A stretch of DNA of 64,000 nt from an uncultured Roseivirga sp. (GCA_947493005.1 CANLOY010000002.1:397810-461809), one strand, 5' to 3'; shown: positions 24,783 to 33,996, numbered from the stretch's first letter. Made by a program: numbers and translations. The notes: generated by a model not told the origin, from the sequence alone.

Positions 24783-25649
24783 TTAATGATTGATTTCCAA
24801 TTTATAACCAACACCATGTACATTGGCTAATTTAATCGTATCATCCTCTTTTAACTTTGTGCGTAGTTTGGAGATATAAGTATCTAAACTCCTACCCACT
24901 ATCACACCGTTATCTTCCCAAACTCTCTTGGTCAATTCATCACGTTTTACCACTTGGTTTGGGTTAGCTACAAAAATTGTCAGTAATTCACACTCTTTTC
25001 TGGAAAGCCCAATTTCAGAAGCAGCCTTCACGAGTTTGTTTTGTTCAGGGTAAAACTGAAAACTCCCAATAGCCGTATACTGATCCTTGTTTTCTTTTCT
25101 ATTCACTCCCCTTCTTCTGTTATACAAGAGGAAGGTTATCAACACAAATAAAATCAAGATTAATAAATAGAAAAGGGTACTCCCACCAAGCAAAGCAGTT
25201 GAATCATTAGTGAATTTTACTTCTATAGTATAACAGCTTTTCGGTAGCATCCGGCCAGTGCAAGGAATAATTGTTGTCTGCTCGTTGGTTGTCATCCTAT
25301 AACTATAGGCGATTTCTTTATCCGCACACTGAACAACTTCAACAATATAATTCTCGGGCAATGAAGCCCTTCGAAATGAGTTTTTAATAATTGATACTAA
25401 CCTGCTTGGCTCAAAAGAAAGAGGGGATTGAAAAGAAAGTTCAAACTCAAAATCTGCCGATTCAACTATTGGTAAAACTAAAGAACTAGAATCCTGGTTG
25501 GCAAGCAACAATTGGTTTCCTATGTCTCGCAAAGAGACTTTTACCATCCCTGAAAACTCTTCACTCTTATCGCTTGAGTCTTGAAAGAATGACGCGATAA
25601 AAACAACAAGCACTACAACCCCAAATGAATAAACCTTTCTTCTGCTCAT
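24783..25649 (-). CDS. ToxR-like membrane regulator with C-terminal winged helix
   Basis: I start at MSRRKVYSFG (25649; 288 aa). The order is a first hydrophobic segment (about 7-22), a periplasmic domain with four cysteines (CADKE, IPCTGRMLPKSC), a second transmembrane helix (about 158-178) and a cytoplasmic OmpR-type winged helix (GLSRKECELLTIFVANPNQV, DTYISKLRTKLKEDDTIKLA, VHGVGYKLE). No receiver domain is present, so it is a one-component transmembrane sensor. It is divergent from the yceI-like gene at 25780, a likely target. Confidence 0.85.
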   Translation of the reverse strand: MSRRKVYSFGVVVLVVFIASFFQDSSDKSEEFSGMVKVSLRDIGNQLLLANQDSSSLVLPIVESADFEFELSFQSPLSFEPSRLVSIIKNSFRRASLPENYIVEVVQCADKEIAYSYRMTTNEQTTIIPCTGRMLPKSCYTIEVKFTNDSTALLGGSTLFYLLILILFVLITFLLYNRRRGVNRKENKDQYTAIGSFQFYPEQNKLVKAASEIGLSRKECELLTIFVANPNQVVKRDELTKRVWEDNGVIVGRSLDTYISKLRTKLKEDDTIKLANVHGVGYKLEINH

Positions 25650-25779
25650 AGAATCTGCAAATAACATTCAACTCCTCGACTTTTTACAATGGTTGACATT
25701 TCTTTTACATTTTTTTGACACTCCTCCCTCTCAGACCGATCTAGATTTACAGCCAAACAAACCATTTAATCAAATCATC

Positions 25780-26379
25780 ATGAACAAAACTATTCTCATT
25801 CTCTGCTTAATTGCCGGCAGTTTCTCAATAAGAGTAAATGCTCAAGAAATCACAAAAATAGACATTGAAAACAGCACTGTGAACTGGGCAGGATCATACT
25901 CATTTAGCTTTGGTGGACATGAAGGAACTGTAAAGATTAAAGCAGGCTTACTCGTTGCTACAAAGGGTAAAATTACCGGAGGTTCCTTTGTTATTGACAT
26001 GAACACGATTGTCAACACAGATGGTGACTATAGCCAAGATCTTGTAGACCACTTGAAAAATGAAGATTTTTTTGATGTTAAAAATCATCCAACAGCCCAA
26101 TTGGTCATCACTAAAGTCAAATACCATGACCCTAACAACACCAAGTGGAGTGACAAGACTTATGTAAGAATCGATGCCAATCTCACTATCAAGGGAATTA
26201 CTCATCCAATACAATATGAAGCAGAAATAAATGCGGAGAACACTCAAATGGAATCAAAATTCAAAATTGACAGAACACTCTGGGGAGTTACTTTTAAATC
26301 AAAAGGCATAGGAACAAGACTTAAGAATGGGATTATTTCTGACGCTGTAGAGTTCAGGATTGTGCTAAAATTAAATTGA
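25780..26379 (+). CDS. YceI-family secreted lipid-binding protein
   Basis: The start at 25780 yields a signal peptide (ILILCLIAGSFSIRVNAQ). The 199-residue protein has the YceI lipocalin-like pattern: STVNWAGSYSFSFGGHEGTV, VDHLKNEDFFDVKNHPTAQL and LTIKGITHPI. Members bind isoprenoid-type lipids in the periplasm. It is divergent from the winged-helix regulator and followed by a second secreted protein 37 bp on, probably in one transcript. Confidence 0.92.
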   Translation: MNKTILILCLIAGSFSIRVNAQEITKIDIENSTVNWAGSYSFSFGGHEGTVKIKAGLLVATKGKITGGSFVIDMNTIVNTDGDYSQDLVDHLKNEDFFDVKNHPTAQLVITKVKYHDPNNTKWSDKTYVRIDANLTIKGITHPIQYEAEINAENTQMESKFKIDRTLWGVTFKSKGIGTRLKNGIISDAVEFRIVLKLN

Positions 26380-26416
26380 TACAATACACTTGATCTCCAA
26401 CACTAAACAAGAGAAA

Positions 26417-26998
26417 ATGAAAAAATGCATTACACTCATGGTAGCTTTGCTACTTCTTTCAACACCTACACTTGCGCAAGAAGAAGCCTACCCGGATTTA
26501 CTAATATCAGATGATTGGGGCAAAGAGATTTTCACTTTCCCCATACGATTTGCAAAGAAGATTCCTTTTGACGGATTCGAAGAAGCCAGATTCCCCAAAG
26601 GCTGGGGAGATAAAAGCAGCCCATATTTTTGGACTTATGCATTTGTCTGGAAAATAGATGTTGATTCTTTGTTGTCTTCGACCGAACTGGAAGTGAACTT
26701 ACAGTACTATTTTGACGGATTATTAGGACTGGATTTCCATGAAGATAAGCCCAAAACGAATGCTGTCTTTGTCAAAAACGAAGGTTCTGCCAATTCATCA
26801 AAACTTAAGGGAAAGATCAAGACACTTGATACTCGTTTCACACAAAAACCAATGACACTGAAAGTACTAATAGATCAACGGTATTGTGAAGAGAGCAAAA
26901 AACTCATTGTGCTTTTCAAGTTTTCACCCAAAGCATCTGAGAATGAAGTATGGATCAAATTAAATGAGATAACATTTAGTCCTGATGTGTGTAAATAA
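26417..26998 (+). CDS. Secreted hypothetical protein
   Basis: The start at 26417 gives a clear signal peptide (ITLMVALLLLSTPTLAQ) and 193 residues. The mature part is rich in aromatic residues (FPKGWGDKSSPYFWTYAFVW) with two cysteines near the C-terminus. I do not recognise a family. Location behind the yceI-like gene suggests a shared periplasmic stress or lipid function, an inference. Confidence 0.7.
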   Translation: MKKCITLMVALLLLSTPTLAQEEAYPDLLISDDWGKEIFTFPIRFAKKIPFDGFEEARFPKGWGDKSSPYFWTYAFVWKIDVDSLLSSTELEVNLQYYFDGLLGLDFHEDKPKTNAVFVKNEGSANSSKLKGKIKTLDTRFTQKPMTLKVLIDQRYCEESKKLIVLFKFSPKASENEVWIKLNEITFSPDVCK

Positions 26999-27045
26999 TG
27001 ATAGACTCATTTGCCAACGAGTATAATGAAAATCTAATGATTTTT

Positions 27046-27130
27046 TCTACCCTGAGCCAAGTCGAAGGGTCTTTTGAGGCTACTCGGATTATTAATTGGA
27101 TAAGTTCCCTCGGCTTCGCTCGGGATAAAA
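27046..27130. repeat. REP-like intergenic palindromic element
   Basis: ACCCTGAGCC..GAAGGGT (27049-27070) and CCCTCGGCTTCGCTCGGG (27107-27124) form two imperfect hairpins of the kind dispersed in many genomes (GAGCxxAGTCGAAGG type). It sits between convergent genes. A frame that runs through it is not a gene. Confidence 0.5.
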
Positions 27131-27209
27131 AGACAATGTACTTTTCCAAAAGGAGCTCTAACTCTATTGACAACTTCATAATTAATATTGGCAAACAAAA
27201 GTATAGAAG

Positions 27210-28235
27210 TTACTTGCTCTTCTTAATTCCAAACTCCTTTTCGTAGAATGCCATAATTGGCTGAAAGGGTCCAAACTTATGCTGTTCTGCAGAAAATGAG
27301 TCCACCCATGGCCCATATGGTGTTGAAACAGGCTTTAACTTTTTATCGGGGAAATCCGCTTCTGGATTTCCCTTTTGGGGCCTCTCAAAGCTATTGATAT
27401 AAGCAGCAACATGATAAGCCTCCTCGTCTGTCAACACTGGCTTTTCTAATGTGGCTTGTAAATAAGGCATATTGCCTTTAATAAACTGAGAAGCGGTAAT
27501 TACGCGGTGCATTCCCGCACCATGATTATAAGTATCGGTTCCCCAAAGTGGCGGGTATAAATAGGGCTCATTTGCCGAAGGCCTTTGCCCTTGCCCATCC
27601 TCCATGTGACATGTTTGACAATGCTTTGTGTAAATTACTTTTCCCTTTACTGGATCTGCTTTCTCTTCAGGTAATACTATCTTAGCAAAGCCCTTAAACT
27701 CAGCAATTCTCTCGTCAGGAACATCTTCACTTAACCACTCCATATAGGCCACTATAGCCTGCATTTCAAGACTATTTTCAGGCAACACTTTCCCATTCAT
27801 ACTTCTTTCCATACAGCCATTCACCCTCTCTTCGAGAGTTCCCATTTTATTCTCTCGCCCTCGGAATTGCGGGAAACGACTAGCTACACCTACAAAAGAA
27901 GCTGATCCGGGTTTTCTGCCTGCCTCCAAATGGCAATTCTGGCAACTCAAGTTATTTCCTGCAAATCTAGCTTTCACCTCAGGTGCCAAAGGTCCAATGT
28001 GCTTACTGGTTTCCGTAATTAGCTTATAGCCTAAATTGACAAGGTTGTCATTTGCCTCAGAACCCAAATCCGTTTCAGGATTTCTTGGCTTCCAATCCTT
28101 AACAGAAACTTCCTTATTTATTACTAGTTCAGGGTTTGTGTGAAGAAGAAAAAGGAAAACCAAAAAGATTACCACAAGGCCAAAAACAGTATAAACTGCT
28201 TTAGTAATTAAGGTCAATCTCTTTTCCAGGTTCAT
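27210..28235 (-). CDS. TsdA-type diheme cytochrome c (thiosulfate dehydrogenase-like)
   Basis: The protein has 341 residues from the ATG at 28235. An N-terminal membrane anchor (VYTVFGLVVIFLVFLFLLH) precedes two c-type heme sites, CQNCH (about 115-119) in a NNLSCQNCHLEAG context and CQTCH (about 209) in CQTCHMEDGQGQRPSANEPY. The first motif and the two-domain layout match TsdA, which couples thiosulfate and tetrathionate. It is the last gene of the persulfide dioxygenase-YeeE-YedE-porin series. Direction of the reaction and the exact substrate are not proven by sequence. Confidence 0.8.
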   Translation of the reverse strand: MNLEKRLTLITKAVYTVFGLVVIFLVFLFLLHTNPELVINKEVSVKDWKPRNPETDLGSEANDNLVNLGYKLITETSKHIGPLAPEVKARFAGNNLSCQNCHLEAGRKPGSASFVGVASRFPQFRGRENKMGTLEERVNGCMERSMNGKVLPENSLEMQAIVAYMEWLSEDVPDERIAEFKGFAKIVLPEEKADPVKGKVIYTKHCQTCHMEDGQGQRPSANEPYLYPPLWGTDTYNHGAGMHRVITASQFIKGNMPYLQATLEKPVLTDEEAYHVAAYINSFERPQKGNPEADFPDKKLKPVSTPYGPWVDSFSAEQHKFGPFQPIMAFYEKEFGIKKSK

Positions 28236-28261
28236 CAATTATCTTAATAATTTGAAGATCA

Positions 28262-29590
28262 TCAAAAGCTATAACTAAGTATTAGATCCAAATGGAAAAT
28301 GTCCACTTTGTTAATTCTAAGGCTTTCATCACCTCCAATCTCATCATTCAAAAAACGATAAGCTGTATATACTTCTGCCGAGAATCCCTTAAAGCCAGAT
28401 GTCTTTGGCTCATATTTAAGCGATGTATCCAAATGAATATTTGATGGCACTTTAAGCTTACTTCTCAAGGCATCATTAGGGTTTGGCAATGAACTCCATG
28501 ACAAACTTGTGTAAAATCTCATGTTTCTGTTTTCATCGTCCCAATTACGCTGCCACTTTCCCATAATTGTAGTTACATCCTGAAAACCCTCTACGCGCGT
28601 TCTTCTTTGGAATGCATAAAATGGCTCCTTCCCCCACTCTCTCGGTAACAATAACCTGCCATCATCGCTTATCCTGGAAAAATTGAGCTGAAACAAATCA
28701 GCATTTTGTTTCTTCTCTAGCCTTAAACCATAATAAGTGGCACTGGATGATGAAAAGTATCTCAATGATGGGTTAGCATTTCCACCGTCCCCTACTCTAC
28801 GCTGATAGATTAAAATGGTCTTCAGGTTAAACCCTTCATCAAATTTAAGAGTAGGTTCTATCAACAAAGAATTCGAAATATTGTCGGCAAAGTAATTCCA
28901 AACATCAAGACTCAACTTTTCTGATATCTCTACATTCACGTTGGCAATTGCCAGGAAATCTGCATCCACATTTCCAGGATATCCACTTGGGTTCCCATCA
29001 ACACCTACACCTGTACCTACTTGGCCTATCGACTCTCCTATTCCTTCAAACCTGCCCGTGAATCTTGGCGCAATTTGATGAATACCTCCAAACTGAACTT
29101 TAAGTTTCTCATTTGGATCGAACTCATACCAAATTCCTTGTAATGCATTTGGGAAGGGCCAAACCTCAGCATTAATTGCTGGGGTATCTCTTAGAAATCG
29201 ACCCAGGGTAATCTTGTGCTTGTCAAAGTTCAGTGTAGCATATAGTTGAGGTAATGCAAATTCATGACCTCCTTCCATACGATTCTGATTCCACAAGTTT
29301 CCTTCATAAATAGGACCTGCACCAGTGAGAGGATCTCTTTTCGTAATGTTATCGATTCCAAAGTTGACAAGTCCATTTCCCTGGGCGCCTAAACTTAGCC
29401 AATCATTAAATTTGTGTTCGTACTTCAAATATCCAAAGGATACCCAAACCGAATAATTTGTCAGATCACCACGGTTGTCGGTTCGCATGTATCGTGTTCT
29501 GAACAACCCACTTAACTCACCGCTCTCCTGAGCAGAAGCAACCACCGAAGCACTTAAAAGAAGTGCTATGCAAATAATGCGTTTAATCAA
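28262..29590 (-). CDS. Outer-membrane porin-like beta-barrel
   Basis: The signal peptide ends SASVVASAQ. The 442-residue mature region alternates amphipathic strands (YGLRLEKKQNADLFQLNFSR, NMRFYTSLSWSSL) and ends in LDLILSYSF with a C-terminal Phe, the outer-membrane insertion signal. It resembles OprD-like or phosphate-selective porins. Between the YeeE/YedE genes and the cytochrome it may carry thiosulfate or other sulfur anions across the outer membrane, by context only. Confidence 0.75.
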   Translation of the reverse strand: MIKRIICIALLLSASVVASAQESGELSGLFRTRYMRTDNRGDLTNYSVWVSFGYLKYEHKFNDWLSLGAQGNGLVNFGIDNITKRDPLTGAGPIYEGNLWNQNRMEGGHEFALPQLYATLNFDKHKITLGRFLRDTPAINAEVWPFPNALQGIWYEFDPNEKLKVQFGGIHQIAPRFTGRFEGIGESIGQVGTGVGVDGNPSGYPGNVDADFLAIANVNVEISEKLSLDVWNYFADNISNSLLIEPTLKFDEGFNLKTILIYQRRVGDGGNANPSLRYFSSSSATYYGLRLEKKQNADLFQLNFSRISDDGRLLLPREWGKEPFYAFQRRTRVEGFQDVTTIMGKWQRNWDDENRNMRFYTSLSWSSLPNPNDALRSKLKVPSNIHLDTSLKYEPKTSGFKGFSAEVYTAYRFLNDEIGGDESLRINKVDIFHLDLILSYSF

Positions 29591-29609
29591 TTTTCAAAAT
29601 TTCCAGCAA

Positions 29610-30023
29610 TTAATGTGGTAATTTGGTCTTAAGCAAGCCATATACATAAGTTCCTAGCAGACCTGAAGCAATTGCTGCAATCATCACTAAAAATCCATTC
29701 CCAACCTGAACAAACAATGGTCCGGGGCAAGCTCCTGTCAATGCCCAGCCTAAGCCGAATATTGTTCCCCCAATTAAATATCTTGGGTAAGAAAATTGCT
29801 TGGGTGCTATGATTATCGGATCTCCTGAAAGAGATTTAAGTCTTCTAGCTTTGATAAAGCGCGTAATAAAAATCCCTAGTACCACTGCCGATCCAATAAC
29901 ACCATACATGTGAAATGCTTGAAATTTGAACATTTCATAAATTCTAAACCAGGAAATCAGTTCTGCCTTTGTAAGTACAATCCCGAAAACTGTTCCTAAA
30001 ATGAGGTATTTAAAATATTTCAT
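29610..30023 (-). CDS. YeeE/YedE-type membrane protein, C-terminal half (DUF6691-like)
   Basis: The 137-residue protein has four hydrophobic helices. The motif GWALTGACPGPLFVQVGNG carries the conserved cysteine of the YeeE/YedE sulfur-transport family. It follows the 191-aa half-protein after 10 bp. In Bacteroidota this two-gene split is common and the pair likely imports thiosulfate or sulfide-type sulfur. Confidence 0.9.
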   Translation of the reverse strand: MKYFKYLILGTVFGIVLTKAELISWFRIYEMFKFQAFHMYGVIGSAVVLGIFITRFIKARRLKSLSGDPIIIAPKQFSYPRYLIGGTIFGLGWALTGACPGPLFVQVGNGFLVMIAAIASGLLGTYVYGLLKTKLPH

Positions 30024-30033
30024 AAGCCAAACT

Positions 30034-30609
30034 TTAAAGGGTAAGTATTGAAGGAAGAATAAGCCAGGTCATAATTAACCCACCTGCAAAAAAACCGACT
30101 ACAGCAAGTAATGAAGCTGGCTGTAAATCACTTAGTCCACTAATCGCATGACCTGATGTGCAACCTCCAGCGTATCGGGTACCAAAGCCAACTAAGAATC
30201 CACCGATAATAATCATTATGATTCCCTTAAGGGATAGCAATGATTGAAAATTGAAAATTGATTCAGGCATCATACCAACACCCGCATCTGCCATTCCGTA
30301 AGTTTGTAACTCTTCTAATGTCGTCTGGCTTATGGCAACCGTATCATTTCCTGAAAGGAACTGACTTGCTATTACTCCTCCCAGAATTGTTCCTGTAACA
30401 AATACTAGGTTCCAGGTTTGTTTACGCCAATCAAAATCAAAAAACTCGCAGGATTTACCTGCTCCCATCACAGAACATAGATTTCTGAAATTGGCCGAAA
30501 GACCGAAGCTATTTCCGAAATAAATCAGGCCAAACATAACCAGTGCTATCAGCGGGCCTGCCACATACCATGGCCAAGGCTGACTAATGAATTCAATCAA
30601 TGATTCCAT
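30034..30609 (-). CDS. YeeE/YedE-family membrane protein, N-terminal half
   Basis: The 191-residue multi-helix protein carries the family motif RYAGGCTSGHAISGLS with its conserved Cys, and a second Cys cluster LCSVMGAGKSC. It pairs with the shorter partner downstream. The family moves thiosulfate (known for YeeE/TsuA). It is 103 bp after the dioxygenase gene and probably in the same operon. Confidence 0.9.
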   Translation of the reverse strand: MESLIEFISQPWPWYVAGPLIALVMFGLIYFGNSFGLSANFRNLCSVMGAGKSCEFFDFDWRKQTWNLVFVTGTILGGVIASQFLSGNDTVAISQTTLEELQTYGMADAGVGMMPESIFNFQSLLSLKGIIMIIIGGFLVGFGTRYAGGCTSGHAISGLSDLQPASLLAVVGFFAGGLIMTWLILPSILTL

Positions 30610-30712
30610 AATTTATTTTAGGCAATCCAATCCCATTCTACTTTCGGACTATTGAAAGCAAAGAGCAAAAGGACTTCGTTTTAATTAAAAATTATCTGTA
30701 CAATCTGAGAGA

Positions 30713-32122
30713 TTACTCCAGTGTAGTAGGGCAAACATAATCTGTTACTGGAATACCAACCTTCTTAATAGCAGCAAAACCTCCTGCTACATCAATTACT
30801 TTGTCAAAACCTCTGGATTTAAGAATAGAAGCAAAGATTACCGATCTATACCCACCTGCACAGTGCACGTAGTATTCTTTTTCCTTATCAACTCTTTCCA
30901 TTCCATCATTGATAAAATCAAGAGGAGTACTTTTGGCAGATTCGATATGCTCTGCAGCATACTCTCCAGGTTTTCTCACATCAAGTACGTTAATACTCTC
31001 GGTTTCAAGTTTGGTTTTTAATACCTCGGCTCCAACAGATAGCATACTATCTACTTCTTTGTCTGCATTTTTCCAGGTAGTAAAGCCTCCTTTTAGAAAT
31101 CCTAGCGTATTATCATACCCCACACGAGACAATCTGGTCACTACTTCTTCCTCTCTTCCTTCATCTGCAATAAAGACAATAGGCTGGTGCAAATCGGCTA
31201 TCAGAGCGCCAACCCATGGTGCAAAGCCTCCATCAACCCCTATGAAAATTGAGTTTGGAATAAATCCATTGACAAAATCTTTCTGATGACGTGTATCAAG
31301 TACTAAAGCTCCTTCATGGTTAGCCATAGCTTCAAAAGTTTCTATATCCAATGGCACATTACCTTTGGCCATAACATCATCTAGGCTATCCACCCCAGTT
31401 TTGTTCAACATAGCATTCTTAGCAAAATACTGTGGGGGTGGAAGGATTCCTTCTGTAACTTCTTTAATGAACTCTTCCTTGGTCATATCAGGGCGTAGGG
31501 CATAGTTCACTTTCTTTTGATTACCTAACAAGTCTGTAGTCTCTTTACTCATGTTTTTGCCACAGGCTGAACCTGCACCATGAGCTGGATATACTACTAC
31601 ATCATCGGGTAATGTCATTATTTTTTCTCTAAGACTATGGAAAAGTAAACCTGCCAAATCCTCTTGAGATAAGTCTGACTTGACAGCAAGGTCTGGTCTA
31701 CCAACGTCTCCGATAAACAGTGTATCACCGCTAAAAATTGCATGCTCCTTACCATTCTCATCTATCAGAAGAAATGTAGAACTCTCCGGAGTATGACCTG
31801 GGGTATGAAGCACTTTAATTTTAATATCTCCTAGCTCAAAGATTTCTCCATCCTTTGCTTCATGAATATCATATTCCGTCTTTGCCCCGGGTCCGTACAC
31901 AATTGTAGCTCCTGTTTTTCTAGCTAAATCCAAGTGACCAGACACAAAGTCAGCATGAAAATGTGTTTCAAAAATATACTTGATCGTAGCCTCGTTTTTC
32001 TCAGCTTTCGCCAAATAAGGATGAGTTTCCCTCAAGGGATCTATAATCGCAACTTCTCCTCTACTTTCAATATAATAAGCTCCTTGTGCTAAGCACCCTG
32101 TATATATCTGTTCTATTTTCAT
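30713..32122 (-). CDS. Persulfide dioxygenase-like MBL protein fused to two rhodanese domains
   Basis: I start at MKIEQIYTGCLAQ (32122; 469 aa). The N-terminal metallo-beta-lactamase domain has the iron site THFHADFVSGH, the HTPGHTPES loop and SGDTLFIGDVGRPDL, as in ETHE1-type dioxygenases. Two rhodanese domains follow (about 255-350, with VLDTRHQKDFVNG and no Cys in the loop, and about 370-465, with YVHCAGGYRS active Cys). It would oxidise glutathione- or low-thiol persulfide to sulfite. A GTAAC-N4-GTTAC site lies 67 bp upstream of the start. Confidence 0.93.
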   Translation of the reverse strand: MKIEQIYTGCLAQGAYYIESRGEVAIIDPLRETHPYLAKAEKNEATIKYIFETHFHADFVSGHLDLARKTGATIVYGPGAKTEYDIHEAKDGEIFELGDIKIKVLHTPGHTPESSTFLLIDENGKEHAIFSGDTLFIGDVGRPDLAVKSDLSQEDLAGLLFHSLREKIMTLPDDVVVYPAHGAGSACGKNMSKETTDLLGNQKKVNYALRPDMTKEEFIKEVTEGILPPPQYFAKNAMLNKTGVDSLDDVMAKGNVPLDIETFEAMANHEGALVLDTRHQKDFVNGFIPNSIFIGVDGGFAPWVGALIADLHQPIVFIADEGREEEVVTRLSRVGYDNTLGFLKGGFTTWKNADKEVDSMLSVGAEVLKTKLETESINVLDVRKPGEYAAEHIESAKSTPLDFINDGMERVDKEKEYYVHCAGGYRSVIFASILKSRGFDKVIDVAGGFAAIKKVGIPVTDYVCPTTLE

Positions 32123-32188
32123 CTTAATACTTTCAATTCGTTTGCCGATACTTAAGTTCAAATTACGTAACTATTTGGTACAATGTCT

Positions 32189-32202
32189 GTAACTCTAGTT
32201 AC
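32189..32202. promoter_or_regulatory. GTAAC-N4-GTTAC operator of the persulfide dioxygenase operon
   Basis: GTAAC-TCTA-GTTAC is centred 36.5 bp upstream of the G of a TTTG -7 box (plus-strand CAAATTAC, 32159-32166) for leftward transcription. The identical spacing is found at the SulP promoter. The site overlaps the last codons of the SulP gene. Spacing fits class II activation by a Crp/Fnr-family protein. Confidence 0.65.
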
Positions 32203-33925
32203 ATTGAACGTTAGCGTTTGTTTGTACAGCCATTTTTGCTCTTGTACTTTCGTATTCTTCCGAAAGACAATACTTTACAGCATCATCAGTCGTCAAAAAG
32301 AAGGTCTCCTGATGCTTTCCTATAACCAACTCATTCTTATACAGGGCATCTCTAACCGGACCTATAACTTCTGCAAACAAAAGTCTTATACCTTTTTCGT
32401 TCAATGTCTCTATCAAATCTCTCAAACCAATTATTCCAGTAGCGTCTATATGAACCACAGAAGACGCATCCAAAACAACAAACTTCAGCTTACCCTCTCT
32501 TTTAAGGGCTTCGTTGACCATGCGCTCTTTAATGGTTTGAATATTTACAAAAACAAAAGGAACATCTATTCTAACTATTAACAAATCTTCCCAGGATTCC
32601 AGCCCCTCAAACCTATTTAGGTTTCTATATTCCGTAAACCCCTTGACTCTTCCCAGAAGGGCAATATGTGGATTGGCAGCCTTAAAAAGCAGGATTAATA
32701 CTGACAATATAATTCCCGAAACAATGCCCGGAACCATACCAAAAATTAAGGTAACAACTACCGTGGCCAATAACAGTCCAAGTTCAACCTTGTTGGTTTT
32801 CCAGAGTGTATAAGCATACTTAATATCTATCAACCCAGAAACAGCAACAATAATAATGGAGGCCAGAATAGCGTGGGGCAAATGATAAAAAAGTGGCGTT
32901 AAAAATAGCAAGGTTAATGCTACCAACACGGCACTTATAATTGAAGACAAAGGTGTTTGAGCACCAGCTTGTTCATTTACTGCCGACCTGGAAAAGCCTC
33001 CTGTAACCGGATAACTTTGAAAGAGAGAGCCTATGATATTTGCTGCTCCCAAGGCTATCAATTCCTGATTTGGCATAACCCGATAATTTCTTCTTTTCGC
33101 TTCAATAGCTTTTGCCACAGAAAATGCTTCCATATAAGCAACAACAGCAATTGTAAGTGAAAGTGGTAGCAGTTTTCGCATCAATTCCCAGGAAAAATCC
33201 GGCAATACAAAAGCAGGTAGTCCTTGCGGAATATCTCTCACAATGCTCACTCCTTGTTGATCCAGGCCTAAACCAAAAACCACCAAAATACCCAATACAA
33301 CTGCCACGAGCGCTCCGGGAATCTTATTATTTAACTTCTTAGAAAACTTAATGAATAAAATACCAGAAACACCAAGTATTAGAGTAGCCCAGTGAACATC
33401 TCCAATATTCTCAAAGGCACTAGCCAGTATCTTGTGAATCTCGTGCCCCCGTTCTATGTCTACTCCTAAAAGGTACTTCAATTGGTTTAGCCCAATGATT
33501 AAGGCAGCTGCAGAAGTAAACCCACTAATAACAGGCTTGGACAATAAATTTGTGATAAAACCCATACGGATTAGCCCAAGTATAAATTGGGCTGCTCCCA
33601 TAAAGAAAGCCAACAGAATGGAATAGGTAACATACGCCTCAGTTCCCTCTGTTGCTAGTACTGAAACACCTGTTGCTACTAGTAACGAATCCATGGCCAC
33701 AGGTGCTACTGACAATTGTCTAGATGTGCCAAAAACAGCATAGATAATTTGTGGCACAACCGAAGCATACAAACCGTAAACAGGAGGCAAACCTGCTATC
33801 AGTGCATATGCCATTCCCTGCGGAATAAGCATAATACCTACAGTGAGCCCAGCAAACAAGTCATCACTCAGGTAATTCTTTTTGTACTTGGGCAACCAGG
33901 AAAGTATTGGAATAAAATTCTTCAA
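32195..33925 (-). CDS. SulP-family anion transporter with STAS domain
   Basis: The 576-residue protein opens FIPILSWLPKYKKNYLSDDL and contains the SulP signature GLTVGIMLIPQGMAYALIAG and FQSYPVTGGFSRSAVNEQAG. About 10-14 membrane helices reach residue 420, then a cytoplasmic STAS domain (about 440-550, DASSVVHIDATGIIGLRDLI). It imports or exchanges sulfate or bicarbonate. In this sulfur-oxidation neighbourhood sulfate export or balance is plausible. Confidence 0.93.
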   Translation of the reverse strand: MKNFIPILSWLPKYKKNYLSDDLFAGLTVGIMLIPQGMAYALIAGLPPVYGLYASVVPQIIYAVFGTSRQLSVAPVAMDSLLVATGVSVLATEGTEAYVTYSILLAFFMGAAQFILGLIRMGFITNLLSKPVISGFTSAAALIIGLNQLKYLLGVDIERGHEIHKILASAFENIGDVHWATLILGVSGILFIKFSKKLNNKIPGALVAVVLGILVVFGLGLDQQGVSIVRDIPQGLPAFVLPDFSWELMRKLLPLSLTIAVVAYMEAFSVAKAIEAKRRNYRVMPNQELIALGAANIIGSLFQSYPVTGGFSRSAVNEQAGAQTPLSSIISAVLVALTLLFLTPLFYHLPHAILASIIIVAVSGLIDIKYAYTLWKTNKVELGLLLATVVVTLIFGMVPGIVSGIILSVLILLFKAANPHIALLGRVKGFTEYRNLNRFEGLESWEDLLIVRIDVPFVFVNIQTIKERMVNEALKREGKLKFVVLDASSVVHIDATGIIGLRDLIETLNEKGIRLLFAEVIGPVRDALYKNELVIGKHQETFFLTTDDAVKYCLSEEYESTRAKMAVQTNANVQCN

Positions 33926-33951
33926 TCAAAGTTGGTTTTGAAATAAGTACT

Positions 33952-33996
33952 CAAATGTAAGCGGATTCGTTCTTTTCAAAAGTAACCAAAGTTACT
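33952..33996 (-). promoter_or_regulatory. SulP promoter: -7 box with upstream GTAAC-N4-GTTAC site
   Basis: On the minus strand TACATTTG (33952-33959) fits the -7 consensus. AGTAAC-CAAA-GTTACT (33981-33996) is a perfect palindrome centred 36.5 bp upstream of the G of that box, the same geometry as at 32189. Confidence 0.7.

Noticed and set aside
24627..24830. 67-codon plus-strand frame
   Set aside because: It is created by the tandem duplication of the regulator's 3' end read on the wrong strand.
26998..27246. 82-codon frame after the secreted hypothetical gene
   Set aside because: It overlaps the previous stop, runs through a REP-like palindromic element and has low-complexity composition.
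32183..32581. 132-codon plus-strand frame
   Set aside because: Shadow of the C-terminal STAS part of the SulP gene on the other strand.
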